Below are positions 27,978 to 38,868 of a DNA stretch of 50,983 nucleotides, one piece after another. The first letter of the stretch is position 1. Every line of letters begins with the position of its first letter. The notes beneath the pieces were generated by a model that was not told the origin of the DNA, made no database searches, and worked only from the letters and a program-made list of their open reading frames with translations. Source of the stretch: Candidatus Caccoplasma merdipullorum (lineage in GTDB: Bacteria > Bacteroidota > Bacteroidia > Bacteroidales > G3-4614); the NCBI GenBank assembly GCA_017694415.1, contig JADIMW010000060.1, positions 1 through 50,983 of the forward strand, written 5' to 3'. The translations under genes were made by a program, and so were the position numbers.

Positions 27978-29963
27978 ATGAAAACGAATTTAAGCTCTCA
28001 GATTAAACTCGACAGAGTCCCCAAAAAGTATTATCGTCCCGATAATGCTTTGGATCTTACGGCGCTTTCGAGGTTTGAAAAGATTTTCACTGAAGTTCAC
28101 GAAACAGCCGAGGATGGCGCAGAATACGCAGCCCAACGTCTTGCCGAAATAATAGGCAAATGCGCAAAGGACGGCCGCAAGTGCGTTCTGGCGCTCGGAT
28201 GGGGTACAGGTACGCATCTGGTTTACCACGAACTCGTGGAGATGTATCAGGCCGGCAAGGTGAGTTTTGCCGATGTGGTTGTTTTCAATGTGGGTGAGTT
28301 TTATCCTCTGGCCGAGGGAGCCAACAGCACTTTGAGCGTTCTGAAAGAGAATCTGCTCGACAAAGTGGATATTAAACCCGAAAATATTTATACCCTCTCG
28401 GGCGATGCAGCAAAGGAGAATGTCTTTGAATTCTGCCGTCAGTATGAGGAGAAGATTGCCGCAATGGGCGGTCTCGATGCCGTTCTTCTGGAAATAGGCA
28501 TATCTGGTTCGCTTATATTCAACGAACCGGGCTCGCAGATTACTTCGGCAACCCGCCTGATGTTGTTGGGCAACGACTCGCATAACCTCGTTTCGAAGGT
28601 GTTCCAGACCAGCGAAATGACTCAGCAGAATGCAATAACCATGGGACTCTCCACGATACTCAAGGCCAAAGAGGTTATCGTAGTGGGTTGGGGCGAAGAG
28701 GTCTCCTCAAAACTGAGAGACGCCATAGAGGGCCCGGTAACGGACGCCGTTCCCGCAAGTTTCCTTCAGACATGCAAAAACGCACGCATAGTTGCCGATG
28801 TGGTGGCAGCCGAGAAACTTACCCGCATAAGCAAACCGTGGCTGGTATCTTCGTGCGAATGGAACGACCGCCTTATCCGCCGTGCGATAGTATGGTTGTG
28901 CGGCGTTACCAACAAACCCATCCTCAAACTTACCAACAAGGATTATAACGATAACGGTTTGAGCGAACTGCTGGCGATATACAAATCGGCATACGACGTA
29001 AACATAAAGATATTCAACGACCTCCAGCATACCATAACAGGATGGCCGGGCGGCAAACCCAATGCCGACGATACGTTCCGTCCCGAACGCGCGAAACCGT
29101 ATCCCAAAAAGATTATCGTATTCAGCCCGCACCCCGACGATGACGTTATATCTATGGGCGGGACACTGAGCCGTTTGGTTAAACAGAACCACGACGTTCA
29201 CGTGGCATACGAAACTTCCGGAAATATCGCAGTCGGCGACGAAGACATGATGCGTTACGTAATGCTGATGAAGAGCATTGCCAAAGACTTCAAGTTCGAC
29301 ACCCCCGAGACATTGAAGTATCTCGACGATATAGACGCTTCGGTGAAAGCCAAGAAAGAGGGCGACATGGATATTTACGAAGCCCGTTATCTGAAAGGGA
29401 TGATTCGCCGTGCCGAAGCCCGTACCGCCTGCAACTACATGGGCGTAAAACCCGAAAACGTACACTTCCTCGCCCTTCCGTTCTACGAAACCGGAACGAT
29501 AAAGAAAGGCGCGCTGGGTCGTCCCGACGTGGATATAGTAAAGAAACTCCTGCTCGACGTTAAACCCGACCAGATATTCGTTGCCGGCGACCTCGCCGAC
29601 CCGCACGGAACGCACCGCGTTTGTCTCGATGCCGTTCTCGCCGCTATCGACGAAGTAAAGGACGACGACTGGATGCAGGATTGCCGTATCTGGATGTACC
29701 GCGGCGCATGGGCAGAGTGGGATATAGACTATATCGAAATGGCAGTGCCCATCTCGCCCGAAGAGTTGAGGTCGAAACGCAACTCCATTCTCAAACACCA
29801 GTCGCAGATGGAGAACGCACCGTTCCTCGGCGATGACGAACGTCTCTTCTGGCAGCGTGCCGAAGACCGCAACAAGGCAACCGCCGACCTCTACCTGAAA
29901 CTCGGTCTCGCTTCGTACGAGGCAATAGAGGCATTCGTACAGTATCACCCCATCAGAGACTGA
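27978..29963 (+). CDS. NagB-like and PIG-L/LmbE deacetylase fusion
   Basis: 661 residues. The first part (about 30-270) is homologous to glucosamine-6-phosphate deaminase, but the active site has changed: D72 of NagB is G106 (FNVGEFYPL), D141 is S176 and H143 is S178 (IGISGSLIFNEPGS); only the Glu of FNEPGS remains (E183). The C-terminal part (from about 377) is a LmbE/PIG-L domain with the zinc motif SPHPDDD and a later DPHGTHR, close to those of N-acetylglucosaminyl deacetylases. The deaminase half is unlikely to be an active NagB; it may bind a sugar phosphate and steer the deacetylase. Fusions of this kind exist in other Bacteroidetes and are often annotated simply as deaminases. The zinc ligands look intact, so deacetylase activity is possible. 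Confidence 0.85.
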   Translation: MKTNLSSQIKLDRVPKKYYRPDNALDLTALSRFEKIFTEVHETAEDGAEYAAQRLAEIIGKCAKDGRKCVLALGWGTGTHLVYHELVEMYQAGKVSFADVVVFNVGEFYPLAEGANSTLSVLKENLLDKVDIKPENIYTLSGDAAKENVFEFCRQYEEKIAAMGGLDAVLLEIGISGSLIFNEPGSQITSATRLMLLGNDSHNLVSKVFQTSEMTQQNAITMGLSTILKAKEVIVVGWGEEVSSKLRDAIEGPVTDAVPASFLQTCKNARIVADVVAAEKLTRISKPWLVSSCEWNDRLIRRAIVWLCGVTNKPILKLTNKDYNDNGLSELLAIYKSAYDVNIKIFNDLQHTITGWPGGKPNADDTFRPERAKPYPKKIIVFSPHPDDDVISMGGTLSRLVKQNHDVHVAYETSGNIAVGDEDMMRYVMLMKSIAKDFKFDTPETLKYLDDIDASVKAKKEGDMDIYEARYLKGMIRRAEARTACNYMGVKPENVHFLALPFYETGTIKKGALGRPDVDIVKKLLLDVKPDQIFVAGDLADPHGTHRVCLDAVLAAIDEVKDDDWMQDCRIWMYRGAWAEWDIDYIEMAVPISPEELRSKRNSILKHQSQMENAPFLGDDERLFWQRAEDRNKATADLYLKLGLASYEAIEAFVQYHPIRD

Positions 29964-29998
29964 TACCCTTTGACGGGGATATGAAATCCTATAATCGG

Positions 29999-30034
29999 GA
30001 TGCGTCGGATTCCAGTCCGGCGCATCTTTTTTTT
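29999..30034 (+). terminator. Terminator after the NagB-like/LmbE gene
   Basis: An 11-bp stem (GATGCGTCGGA with TCCGGCGCATC, one G-T pair) and 6-nt loop is followed by eight or nine T residues. The 192-bp spacer to the next gene holds nothing else clear; no consensus promoter is seen for ade. Confidence 0.85.
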
Positions 30035-30155
30035 GTCTTGTCGTTTCTGTGTTAATCGTGTTCCCGAATATATGCCGTTCGCTCTTCTCTCCTTCCCTTT
30101 TGCCGTTTCGCCTAACTTGATTAACTTAGTTGCGGTTTTAAAGCAGTATTGATTT

Positions 30156-31736
30156 ATGACGACAGTAAAAATTTCGGGAAGAGTAGTTGATGTGGTAAAA
30201 CGGGAGATTTACCCTGCCGATGTTTTCGTGTCGGACGGCGTTATAGCCGATATTGTCCCCGTTGCAGCGGCGGGTGCAGGGTATGACCGCTATATAATGC
30301 CCGGTTTTGTCGATTCGCATTGCCATATCGAGAGTTCCATGCTCGTACCGTCGGAGTTCGCGCGCAACGCCGTGCAGCACGGTACTGTGGCTACCGTCAG
30401 CGACCCGCACGAGATAGCCAACGTCTGCGGCTGGACAGGGATAGATTTTATGCTGGATGATGCCGCACGAAGCGTAATAAAGATATTCTTTACCCTGCCG
30501 TCGTGCGTGCCGTCGGTACCGTTCGACAAGTCGGGTGCCGAGATCGATGCTGCCGCCACTGCCGCCCTTATGTCGCGCGGATGCTTTGTGGGGTTGAGCG
30601 AGATGATGAACAGCGTGGGTGTGGTAAACGACGATGCCGAGGTATATGCAAAGTTGAATGTGGCGCGCAAAGCGGGGGTACCTGTGGACGGCCATGCTCC
30701 CGGGTTGCGCGGCGAACCGTTGCGCAAGTATGTGGGGGCGGGTATCTCGACCGACCATGAATGTACTTCAATCGGCGAGGCGGAGGAGAAGATTCGCTGC
30801 GGCATGAAGATTCAGATTCGCGAGGGAAGTTCGGCAAAGTCGTTCGACGAGTTGCTGCCGTTGGTGAAGCGTTATCCCGACCGTGTAATGTTCTGTACCG
30901 ACGATTATAAGGCGTTCGACCTTAAACAGGGGCATATCAACCGCCTTGTGGCGCGTGCCGTGGCTGCCGGTGTGCCGTTGTTCGATGCTCTCGGGGCGGC
31001 GACGCTGAACCCGATAGAGCATTATTCTCTGCCTGTAGGGGTGTTGCGGAAGGGCGACAGTGCCGATTTTATAATAACCGAAAACCTGACCGACTTTGTC
31101 CCGACGGCGGTATATATCGACGGCAGGCTGATAACCGAAACGCCGTTCTCGCCGGTAGCCGCGGAGGTAAACAATTTTTCGGCGCGGCCGATAACGGAGT
31201 CCGATATTCCCGCAGCCAATGCGTCTCACATTATAGGGGTACATCCCGACACCCTTTTTACCGACCATCTGACTTGCGGCACGGGTGTTGGCGATGTGGC
31301 GAAGATTGTTTGTTATAACCGTTACAGCAACGATTCGCACCCTGTATCGGCATACGTCCGCGGATTCGGTTTGAAGAGGGGTGCTTTCGGCTCTACCGTC
31401 GGGCACGACAGCCATAATATAACCGTGGTGGGGTGCGACGATGCGTCTATCGTGAAAGTCGTAAATGCCATTATTGAAATGAAAGGTGGAGCGGCGTTCT
31501 TCGACGGGGAGCGTGTCTATGCCATGCCGCTCGCAATAGCGGGGCTTATGGCAAATGCTTCGATAGAGACGGTTATCGAGGCTTATTCGGCAGTGTCGGA
31601 CAAGATACGGCAGAACGGGTGTACTCTGCCGTCGCCGTTCATGACCCTCTCGTTCATGTCGCTTCCGGTCATCCCCGCGTTGAAGATTCCCGCGTCGGGG
31701 CTGTTCGACGTGGAGCGGTTCGAGTTCGTGAAATAG
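30156..31736 (+). CDS. ade: Adenine deaminase
   Basis: 526 residues. The amidohydrolase metal motif is in MPGFVDSHCHIESSML, followed by GTVATVSDPHEIANV, DGHAPGLRG, TDHECTS and the metal Asp region FCTDDYKAFDL. The C-terminal domain TVGHDSHNITVVG is typical of the bacterial Ade family rather than adenosine-type deaminases. It converts adenine to hypoxanthine and ammonia in purine salvage. The gene stands alone between two terminators. Confidence 0.95.
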   Translation: MTTVKISGRVVDVVKREIYPADVFVSDGVIADIVPVAAAGAGYDRYIMPGFVDSHCHIESSMLVPSEFARNAVQHGTVATVSDPHEIANVCGWTGIDFMLDDAARSVIKIFFTLPSCVPSVPFDKSGAEIDAAATAALMSRGCFVGLSEMMNSVGVVNDDAEVYAKLNVARKAGVPVDGHAPGLRGEPLRKYVGAGISTDHECTSIGEAEEKIRCGMKIQIREGSSAKSFDELLPLVKRYPDRVMFCTDDYKAFDLKQGHINRLVARAVAAGVPLFDALGAATLNPIEHYSLPVGVLRKGDSADFIITENLTDFVPTAVYIDGRLITETPFSPVAAEVNNFSARPITESDIPAANASHIIGVHPDTLFTDHLTCGTGVGDVAKIVCYNRYSNDSHPVSAYVRGFGLKRGAFGSTVGHDSHNITVVGCDDASIVKVVNAIIEMKGGAAFFDGERVYAMPLAIAGLMANASIETVIEAYSAVSDKIRQNGCTLPSPFMTLSFMSLPVIPALKIPASGLFDVERFEFVK

Positions 31737-31756
31737 TTCGGCTTTTTATAATATGC

Positions 31757-31800
31757 GAGAAAGGGGGCGACACAATATGTTTCCCCCTTTCTCTTTTCTT
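31757..31800. terminator. Bidirectional terminator between ade and the TonB-type gene
   Basis: A perfect 11-bp inverted repeat (GAGAAAGGGGG with its complement) separated by 15 nt, T-rich on the plus strand side and A-rich on the other. Confidence 0.75.
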
Positions 31801-31804
31801 TGCA

Positions 31805-34225
31805 TTACATCCCTATATTGAAGTCTTCGGGTATGGCATCGGTGTTGTTCGTTCCTGCCTTGCCGAACTTGTACGACAGCGTGAAGCGCAACATCCAGTG
31901 CGAGTATTTCATCTTTTTGTGCTGGTAGAAATTGTCGCCGTATGTCTCGGTGGTGTATGAACGCGAGTTGAGCAGATTGCGCCCCGATATGCTTACCACG
32001 AGCCGTTTGTCGAGGAAACTCTTCTTTATCCCCAAATCCATTGCGTAGCTCGGCAATGCTTCGCCCTGTAGCATTATCTGTTTTGCATTGTATTCGCCGT
32101 TGCCCTGTATTATGAAGTTCTTCGGCAGGGCAAGCGATGCGTTTATGCGCAGTGTCCATGTAAAGTTGCTGCTCCCGTCGTAGGCGGTGCTGCCTTCGTT
32201 GCCGTCGCTGTCGGTATAGACGAACGTGTAGGGCGACAGCTTGTTGTAGTATATGTTTACGGTGGTGGTGAGGTCGAGTATCTTCCAGAGCTTGTTCTTT
32301 GCCACGAGTTCAACGCCTATGTCCTGCCTGTCGGATATGTTGCGGTAGGTGTAGTACATCGACGGGGCGTCGTAATACCCCACTTGTTGTATCACGTCGT
32401 AAGTGTAACGGTAGTAGAGCGAGGCCGACAGTACGTGCTTGTCCCAGTTTTTTATGTAGTTCATCTCTACCTGATGCGAGTATTCGGAGGTGAGGGCGGG
32501 GTTTCCGTACGATATTGCCGTGGAGTCGGTTATCTGTCGGTACGGGTCGAGCTGGTTGTCGCGGGGATAGTTTACGCGGTGGGTGTAGTTGAGCTGTATC
32601 TCGTTTTCCTTCGGCAGTTTGTACGACAGGAACAGCGACGGGAAGAGGTGCCACAGGTCGGTTCTGGCGTTCGGCGTCTGTACGTTGGGGGCTTTGCTGC
32701 TTATGTCGTTCATCATGTATTCGCCGCGCAGTCCGGCCTGTATGCCGAAATTCTTTATCTTTCCGCTGACGGTGAAGTACAGGGCGTGTATGCCGCGGCT
32801 ATAATCGTAGTCGTTGTTCAGCTGCGGGTCGGGTATTAGGTCGGCGGGTCCTGTCCCCGATGTGGTGAATATGTTGTAGTCGCATTTCCCGAATTTAGAA
32901 CTTAGCCCGCTCTCTATCTTTACCGCTTCGGTTATCTGGTTGCTGTAATCGAGCTGGAATTTCCCCACGCGCGCATTCGCTGCCAAGCGTTCCTTTTGCA
33001 GAGTGTATATGCCGTACGAAGTCTGTTCATAATCGGTATGGCTTCTGTTTTTGTTCATGTTGAATTCGGCAAATATCCTTAGGGTATGGCCTTTTGCAAA
33101 CATGCGGTTGTAGTCGGCGTTTGCACTGAACATGCCGAATCGGGAGGGGTCGTTATTCTCCGTGCGGTTGCGGAATATGTTACCCGTTTCATCGCTTGTC
33201 TCCAGCGTGGTGTTCCCTTTTTGCGAAAAGAGTATGCCGGTGGTGGTGAACTGTATCTGGTCCTTGTCGGTGATGCGGTATGTAAGCCCTGCCCGCAACA
33301 TGCCGCCGAGACCGCCGTAGTTCGACTTGTTGTACTGGCGTATCGTCGTCGTGTCCTTCCCTTCCCACGAGGTAAGGGTGTAGTCGTTCGTGAAGTCGAA
33401 GTTGTTCGAGTACTGCATTCCGCCCATAAGGGTAAAATCCACCTTGTCGGCATTGAGCGTGTAGTTGCCGTACGGCATTACTCCGCCGTAGGTGTTGGCG
33501 CTGACGCTTATGCTGCCGTACTGCCCTTTCAGCCCGCCGTCTTTCAGTATTATGTTTATCGCCCCGGCTACCCCTTCGGCCGAATATTTCGACGACGGGT
33601 TGGTTATTACTTCTATGCTTTTTATGCTCTCGGCGGGGAGCTGTTCGAGGTACTGGGCGCGGTTGTTGCCCGTCAGCCCCGACGGCTTGCCGTTTATCCA
33701 TAAATCGACGTTGCTGTTGTTGCGCAGCGATATGTTCCCCTCTATGTCGACGCTTACCGACGGGATGTTCTGCAACGCTTCGGCTGCCGTCCCTCCTTTC
33801 GATGCAATGTCTTGTTCTACGTCGAATACCTTGCGGTCTATCTCCAGCCGCATCTGCGACTTTTGCCCTATTACGTTTACTTCGTCGAGGGTGTTTGCCG
33901 TGGGGGTCATCTTTATCTCCACGTGCCGGCGGTTGTCGTTGTCGCCGTTTACGGTTATTTCCATAACGGCGTCTTCATAACCGAGAAGCGATGCCGTCAG
34001 AGTGTATCGCCCCGGTGCCACCTGCTTGAACGCAAATGTCCCTTCGTCGCTGCTTATGGCTGCCTTCCCCTGCGCTTTGCTCCCTGCGGGTTCCAGCCCT
34101 ATCGTGGCGTATCCTATCCTCTTGCCGTCGTTGCGGTCGGTAACTATTCCTGTTATTTCGGCGGCCGTCGATGCTGCTATGTAACAGCATGCGGCAATCA
34201 GATGTGTGATGAATCTTTTTTTCAT
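31805..34225 (-). CDS. TonB-dependent-receptor-type outer-membrane protein
   Basis: 806 residues. A signal peptide (about 1-22) is followed by a carboxypeptidase-like regulatory domain (about 22-95, EITGIVTDRNDGKRIGYATI), a plug region (VNVIGQKSQMRLEIDRKVF; GVAGAINIILKDGG) and a 22-strand-type barrel of the OMP_b-brl_3 group. There is no SusD gene beside it, so it is not a classical Sus pair. It may take up a small ligand or be a structural outer-membrane protein. It stands alone between terminators and no consensus promoter is seen upstream. Confidence 0.9.
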   Translation of the reverse strand: MKKRFITHLIAACCYIAASTAAEITGIVTDRNDGKRIGYATIGLEPAGSKAQGKAAISSDEGTFAFKQVAPGRYTLTASLLGYEDAVMEITVNGDNDNRRHVEIKMTPTANTLDEVNVIGQKSQMRLEIDRKVFDVEQDIASKGGTAAEALQNIPSVSVDIEGNISLRNNSNVDLWINGKPSGLTGNNRAQYLEQLPAESIKSIEVITNPSSKYSAEGVAGAINIILKDGGLKGQYGSISVSANTYGGVMPYGNYTLNADKVDFTLMGGMQYSNNFDFTNDYTLTSWEGKDTTTIRQYNKSNYGGLGGMLRAGLTYRITDKDQIQFTTTGILFSQKGNTTLETSDETGNIFRNRTENNDPSRFGMFSANADYNRMFAKGHTLRIFAEFNMNKNRSHTDYEQTSYGIYTLQKERLAANARVGKFQLDYSNQITEAVKIESGLSSKFGKCDYNIFTTSGTGPADLIPDPQLNNDYDYSRGIHALYFTVSGKIKNFGIQAGLRGEYMMNDISSKAPNVQTPNARTDLWHLFPSLFLSYKLPKENEIQLNYTHRVNYPRDNQLDPYRQITDSTAISYGNPALTSEYSHQVEMNYIKNWDKHVLSASLYYRYTYDVIQQVGYYDAPSMYYTYRNISDRQDIGVELVAKNKLWKILDLTTTVNIYYNKLSPYTFVYTDSDGNEGSTAYDGSSNFTWTLRINASLALPKNFIIQGNGEYNAKQIMLQGEALPSYAMDLGIKKSFLDKRLVVSISGRNLLNSRSYTTETYGDNFYQHKKMKYSHWMLRFTLSYKFGKAGTNNTDAIPEDFNIGM

Positions 34226-34315
34226 TTTCGTGTCGCATTTTCCCTTTTTGACGTCGTGCGGCTCCGTTCGGTTGCAATGCTGACCGTTTGTATTTAAGTT
34301 TCTCTTCTTTTCCGT

Positions 34316-34368
34316 AAAAAAGAGACTGTTACTTCTCCCTGTCTTTAAGGGTGTAACAGCCTCTTTTT
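34316..34368. terminator. Terminator of gyrB
   Basis: AAAAAGAG-A-CTGTTAC pairs with GTAACAG-C-CTCTTTTT (one mismatch). The T and A runs at each end make it effective for the minus-strand gyrB transcript and for plus-strand reading. Confidence 0.8.
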
Positions 34369-34383
34369 GTCATGTATGCCGAA

Positions 34384-36381
<1,998 letters not shown>

Positions 36382-36463
36382 TTATTTATTGAGTATGCCT
36401 GTTAGAGGCCGTGATTCGGAATGCTTCTTTCGCATCGTTTTGCAAAGGGTACACGCACCGCAA

Positions 36464-36471
36464 CAAAGATA
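36464..36471 (-). promoter_or_regulatory. -7 box TATCTTTG of gyrB
   Basis: An exact TAnnTTTG match on the minus strand; start near 36457, leader about 124 nt. Confidence 0.6.
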
Positions 36472-36606
36472 GTAAAAAAATCCCGTTTATCCATGCGCGG
36501 CGGCATGTTTCACGTGTTTTAACAGCCGGCGTTTTTCAATGAAAAAATCCCGCTGCGGCATGTTTCCTGCCGTACTCTTGCCGTGCCTCGCCCCGACATG
36601 AAAAGA

Positions 36607-36636
36607 GAGAGTGCAGAAACCTGTTCCTGCACTCTC
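36607..36636 (-). terminator. Terminator of the BspA-like gene
   Basis: A 10-bp perfect stem (GAGAGTGCAG and complement) with a 10-nt loop; on the minus strand it runs into TCTTTT. Confidence 0.75.
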
Positions 36637-36669
36637 CGCATAATTATTTCAAATTGTAAGTCTGGCCTT

Positions 36670-38616
36670 TTACATTACGGTTTTGAATACCGCGTTGCCG
36701 CATTTTACTATGTAGAGTTTCCCTGCGGGGGCGGGAATCTCGGTAAAGGCATCCGATACCACACCGCTGTATATCAGCATTCCGTCGGCAGAATAAACAG
36801 CTATCGGCGTACCTGCCGCGGCGTTCTCGACCACTATGCGCCCCGCTGCGGCATATACCGTTACGTCGGCTGCCGCGTCGGCTGCAATCTCTTCTGTTCC
36901 CGAGAAGTCGGTTTCGACGATGTTGGTAAAATCTTTCCACCCGTCGGCAGCCTTGTAGGCATCGGCCGTTCCTTCCGGCACGTTAAGGATGCAGGCTTTG
37001 GTATCGACTTCGTAAAAGCACCAGCTGCTGCAAACGGGAGGGACTGTTGCAAGGGAGTTTATTTCGGTAAGGCTGCTGCATCCGAAAAAAGCAAAATCCC
37101 CTATACTCGTAACACTCTCCGGGATTGTTGCAGAGGCAAGGCTGCTGCATCCGGAAAAAGCAGAATACCCTATACTCGTAACACTCTCCGGGATTGTTAC
37201 AGAGGCAAGGCTGCTGCAACCGGAAAAAGCAGAACTCCCTATCGTTTCAAGGCCGTTACCCAAGGTAACAGAGGCAAGGCTGCTGCAATAGGAAAAAGCA
37301 GAATACCCTATACTCGTAACACTTTCCGGGATTGTTATTGACGTAAGGCTGCTGCATCCGGAAAAAGTAGAACTCTCTATGCTCGTAACCCCATCGGGGA
37401 TATTGATTGAGGTAAGGCTGCTGCAATTTTGAAAAGCACCTCCCTCTATTGTCTTTACATTATCGCCCAAGACTACGGATTTAAGACTTTTAATACCACT
37501 GAAATAAGACCCTACCGTTTCACAATTAATAGTAACCGATTCCAATGCATTGCAGCCGTCAAAAGCATATTCACCAATGGACGTAACCCCTTCGGGAATA
37601 TTTATCGAGGTAAGGCTGCTGCAATCGGAAAAAGCATAATCGCCTATAATAGTAACACTGTTTGGAATAGTGATTGAAGCAAGGCTTGTACACAAATAGA
37701 AGGCATCTTCACCAATGGACGTAACCCCTTCGGGTATATTTGTCGAGGTAAGGCTGCTGCATCCGAAAAAGGTTCCATTTTCTATTCTTGTAACTCCGGA
37801 AGGAATATTTACAGAAGAGAGGCTGATACACCAGGAAAAAGCATTCTCCCCTATCGAAACAACACTGTTAGGGATATTTATTGAGATAAGGCTTACGCAT
37901 TCTTCAAAAGCACTTTCCCCTACCGATGTAACCGCATAAGTTGTACCTCCGTAACTTACTGTCGCGGGAATCTCTATATTCCCGGTATATTTGTTATCCC
38001 CGGCAATTACCTCTACGGTTCTCAATTCCGAAGAAGTTATGGCATAGCGGATTCCGTCTACAGTAAAATAGTCCTCATACATGAACTCTTTCCACCCTTT
38101 GGCTGCCTTATAAGCATCTTCCGTCCCTACAGGTACATTGAGTGTACATTTATCTTTATCAACACTTGAAAAACAACCTTTTCCGCATGTGGGAGGGACT
38201 GTTGCCAAGCAGTTTATTTCTGTAAGTCTTTCACAACCCTCAAAGGCATAATCTCCTATCTCCGTAACTCCTTTGGGAATATTCACCGATATCAATCCGC
38301 TGCAAAATAAAAAAGCAGTGCGACCTATACCCGTAACCCCCTCGGGCATAGCAATTGATGTAATGTCCTCGCAACTTTCAAAAGCACTCGAGCCTATTAA
38401 AGTAACCGTATATGTAGAAGCACCGTTACTTACGGTTGAAGGGATTGCAATATCTCCGGAGTAACTGTTGTTCCCAAATGTAACTTCCACAGTCTTGTCC
38501 GCTTCGGAGGTGATGTTGTAATAGATGCCTCCTGCTTCAAAGTCGTACGCCACTGCGCTCAACGCCATACATAGAGCTACTGCCGTCAGTAAAAATTTAG
38601 TAATACTCTTTCTCAT
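36670..38616 (-). CDS. BspA-like leucine-rich-repeat surface protein
   Basis: 648 residues. A signal peptide (about 1-23, ending SAVA) is followed by two blocks of 23-residue BspA repeats (LRR_5; pattern C-x-S-L-x-S-I-x-I-P-x-x-V-T-x-I-G-x-x-A-F), with two DUF-like spacers (FTVDGIRYAIT and similar) between them. The C-terminus (about 585-648) ends YSADGMLIYSG ... LYIVKCGNAVFKTVM, a beta-sandwich tail resembling the type A sorting domains of type 9 secretion, although it lacks the usual final Lys-Lys. Such proteins bind host matrix or other bacteria. The gene has no consensus promoter facing it in this assembly and lies behind a probable invertible promoter (38701-38891), so it may be OFF. Confidence 0.88.
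   Translation of the reverse strand: MRKSITKFLLTAVALCMALSAVAYDFEAGGIYYNITSEADKTVEVTFGNNSYSGDIAIPSTVSNGASTYTVTLIGSSAFESCEDITSIAMPEGVTGIGRTAFLFCSGLISVNIPKGVTEIGDYAFEGCERLTEINCLATVPPTCGKGCFSSVDKDKCTLNVPVGTEDAYKAAKGWKEFMYEDYFTVDGIRYAITSSELRTVEVIAGDNKYTGNIEIPATVSYGGTTYAVTSVGESAFEECVSLISINIPNSVVSIGENAFSWCISLSSVNIPSGVTRIENGTFFGCSSLTSTNIPEGVTSIGEDAFYLCTSLASITIPNSVTIIGDYAFSDCSSLTSINIPEGVTSIGEYAFDGCNALESVTINCETVGSYFSGIKSLKSVVLGDNVKTIEGGAFQNCSSLTSINIPDGVTSIESSTFSGCSSLTSITIPESVTSIGYSAFSYCSSLASVTLGNGLETIGSSAFSGCSSLASVTIPESVTSIGYSAFSGCSSLASATIPESVTSIGDFAFFGCSSLTEINSLATVPPVCSSWCFYEVDTKACILNVPEGTADAYKAADGWKDFTNIVETDFSGTEEIAADAAADVTVYAAAGRIVVENAAAGTPIAVYSADGMLIYSGVVSDAFTEIPAPAGKLYIVKCGNAVFKTVM
37069..37206 (-). 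repeat. Tandem 69-bp repeats inside the BspA-like gene
   Basis: Two adjacent 69-bp units (37069-37137 and 37138-37206) differ at only a few positions, and a third, more diverged unit follows. Each encodes one 23-residue leucine-rich repeat. The near-identity suggests recent duplication and allows length change by recombination. Confidence 0.8.
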
Positions 38617-38700
38617 AATTAATTACCTTTAGTTAGTATTTGTATATGTTGTAATTTAAGGTTTGCATAAATTAAAACGCACATATTTTTATTTTGTGCC

Positions 38701-38723
38701 TCTCTTAGTAAGAGAAGAAAATA
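38701..38723 (+). repeat. Left arm of a 23-bp inverted repeat
   Basis: Exact complement of 38869-38891. The 15-nt core TCTCTTAGTAAGAGA is itself a palindrome around its central G, as in recombinase recognition sites. Confidence 0.9.
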
Positions 38724-38830
38724 ATATCGTAAATCCTGAGATTAATAAGTATTCCTGTTTGTAAACAATTGAAATTACAAAACATATGTGGTTACATATT
38801 AAGTATTTATTGTGTTTTATTTTTAATAAG

Positions 38831-38861
38831 TTTGTTATTATTAATATATTGGTTACCTTTG
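38831..38861 (+). promoter_or_regulatory. Consensus promoter inside the invertible segment
   Basis: TTTG at 38831-38834, a spacer of exactly 19 bp and TACCTTTG at 38854-38861. The start would fall near 38868, at the edge of the right repeat arm. Confidence 0.8.
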
Positions 38862-38868
38862 TCGAGGA

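Noticed and set aside
36980-38300. Regular repeats that could suggest a CRISPR array
   Set aside because: The 69-bp period encodes leucine-rich repeats in frame inside one gene. There are no unique spacers between identical short repeats.
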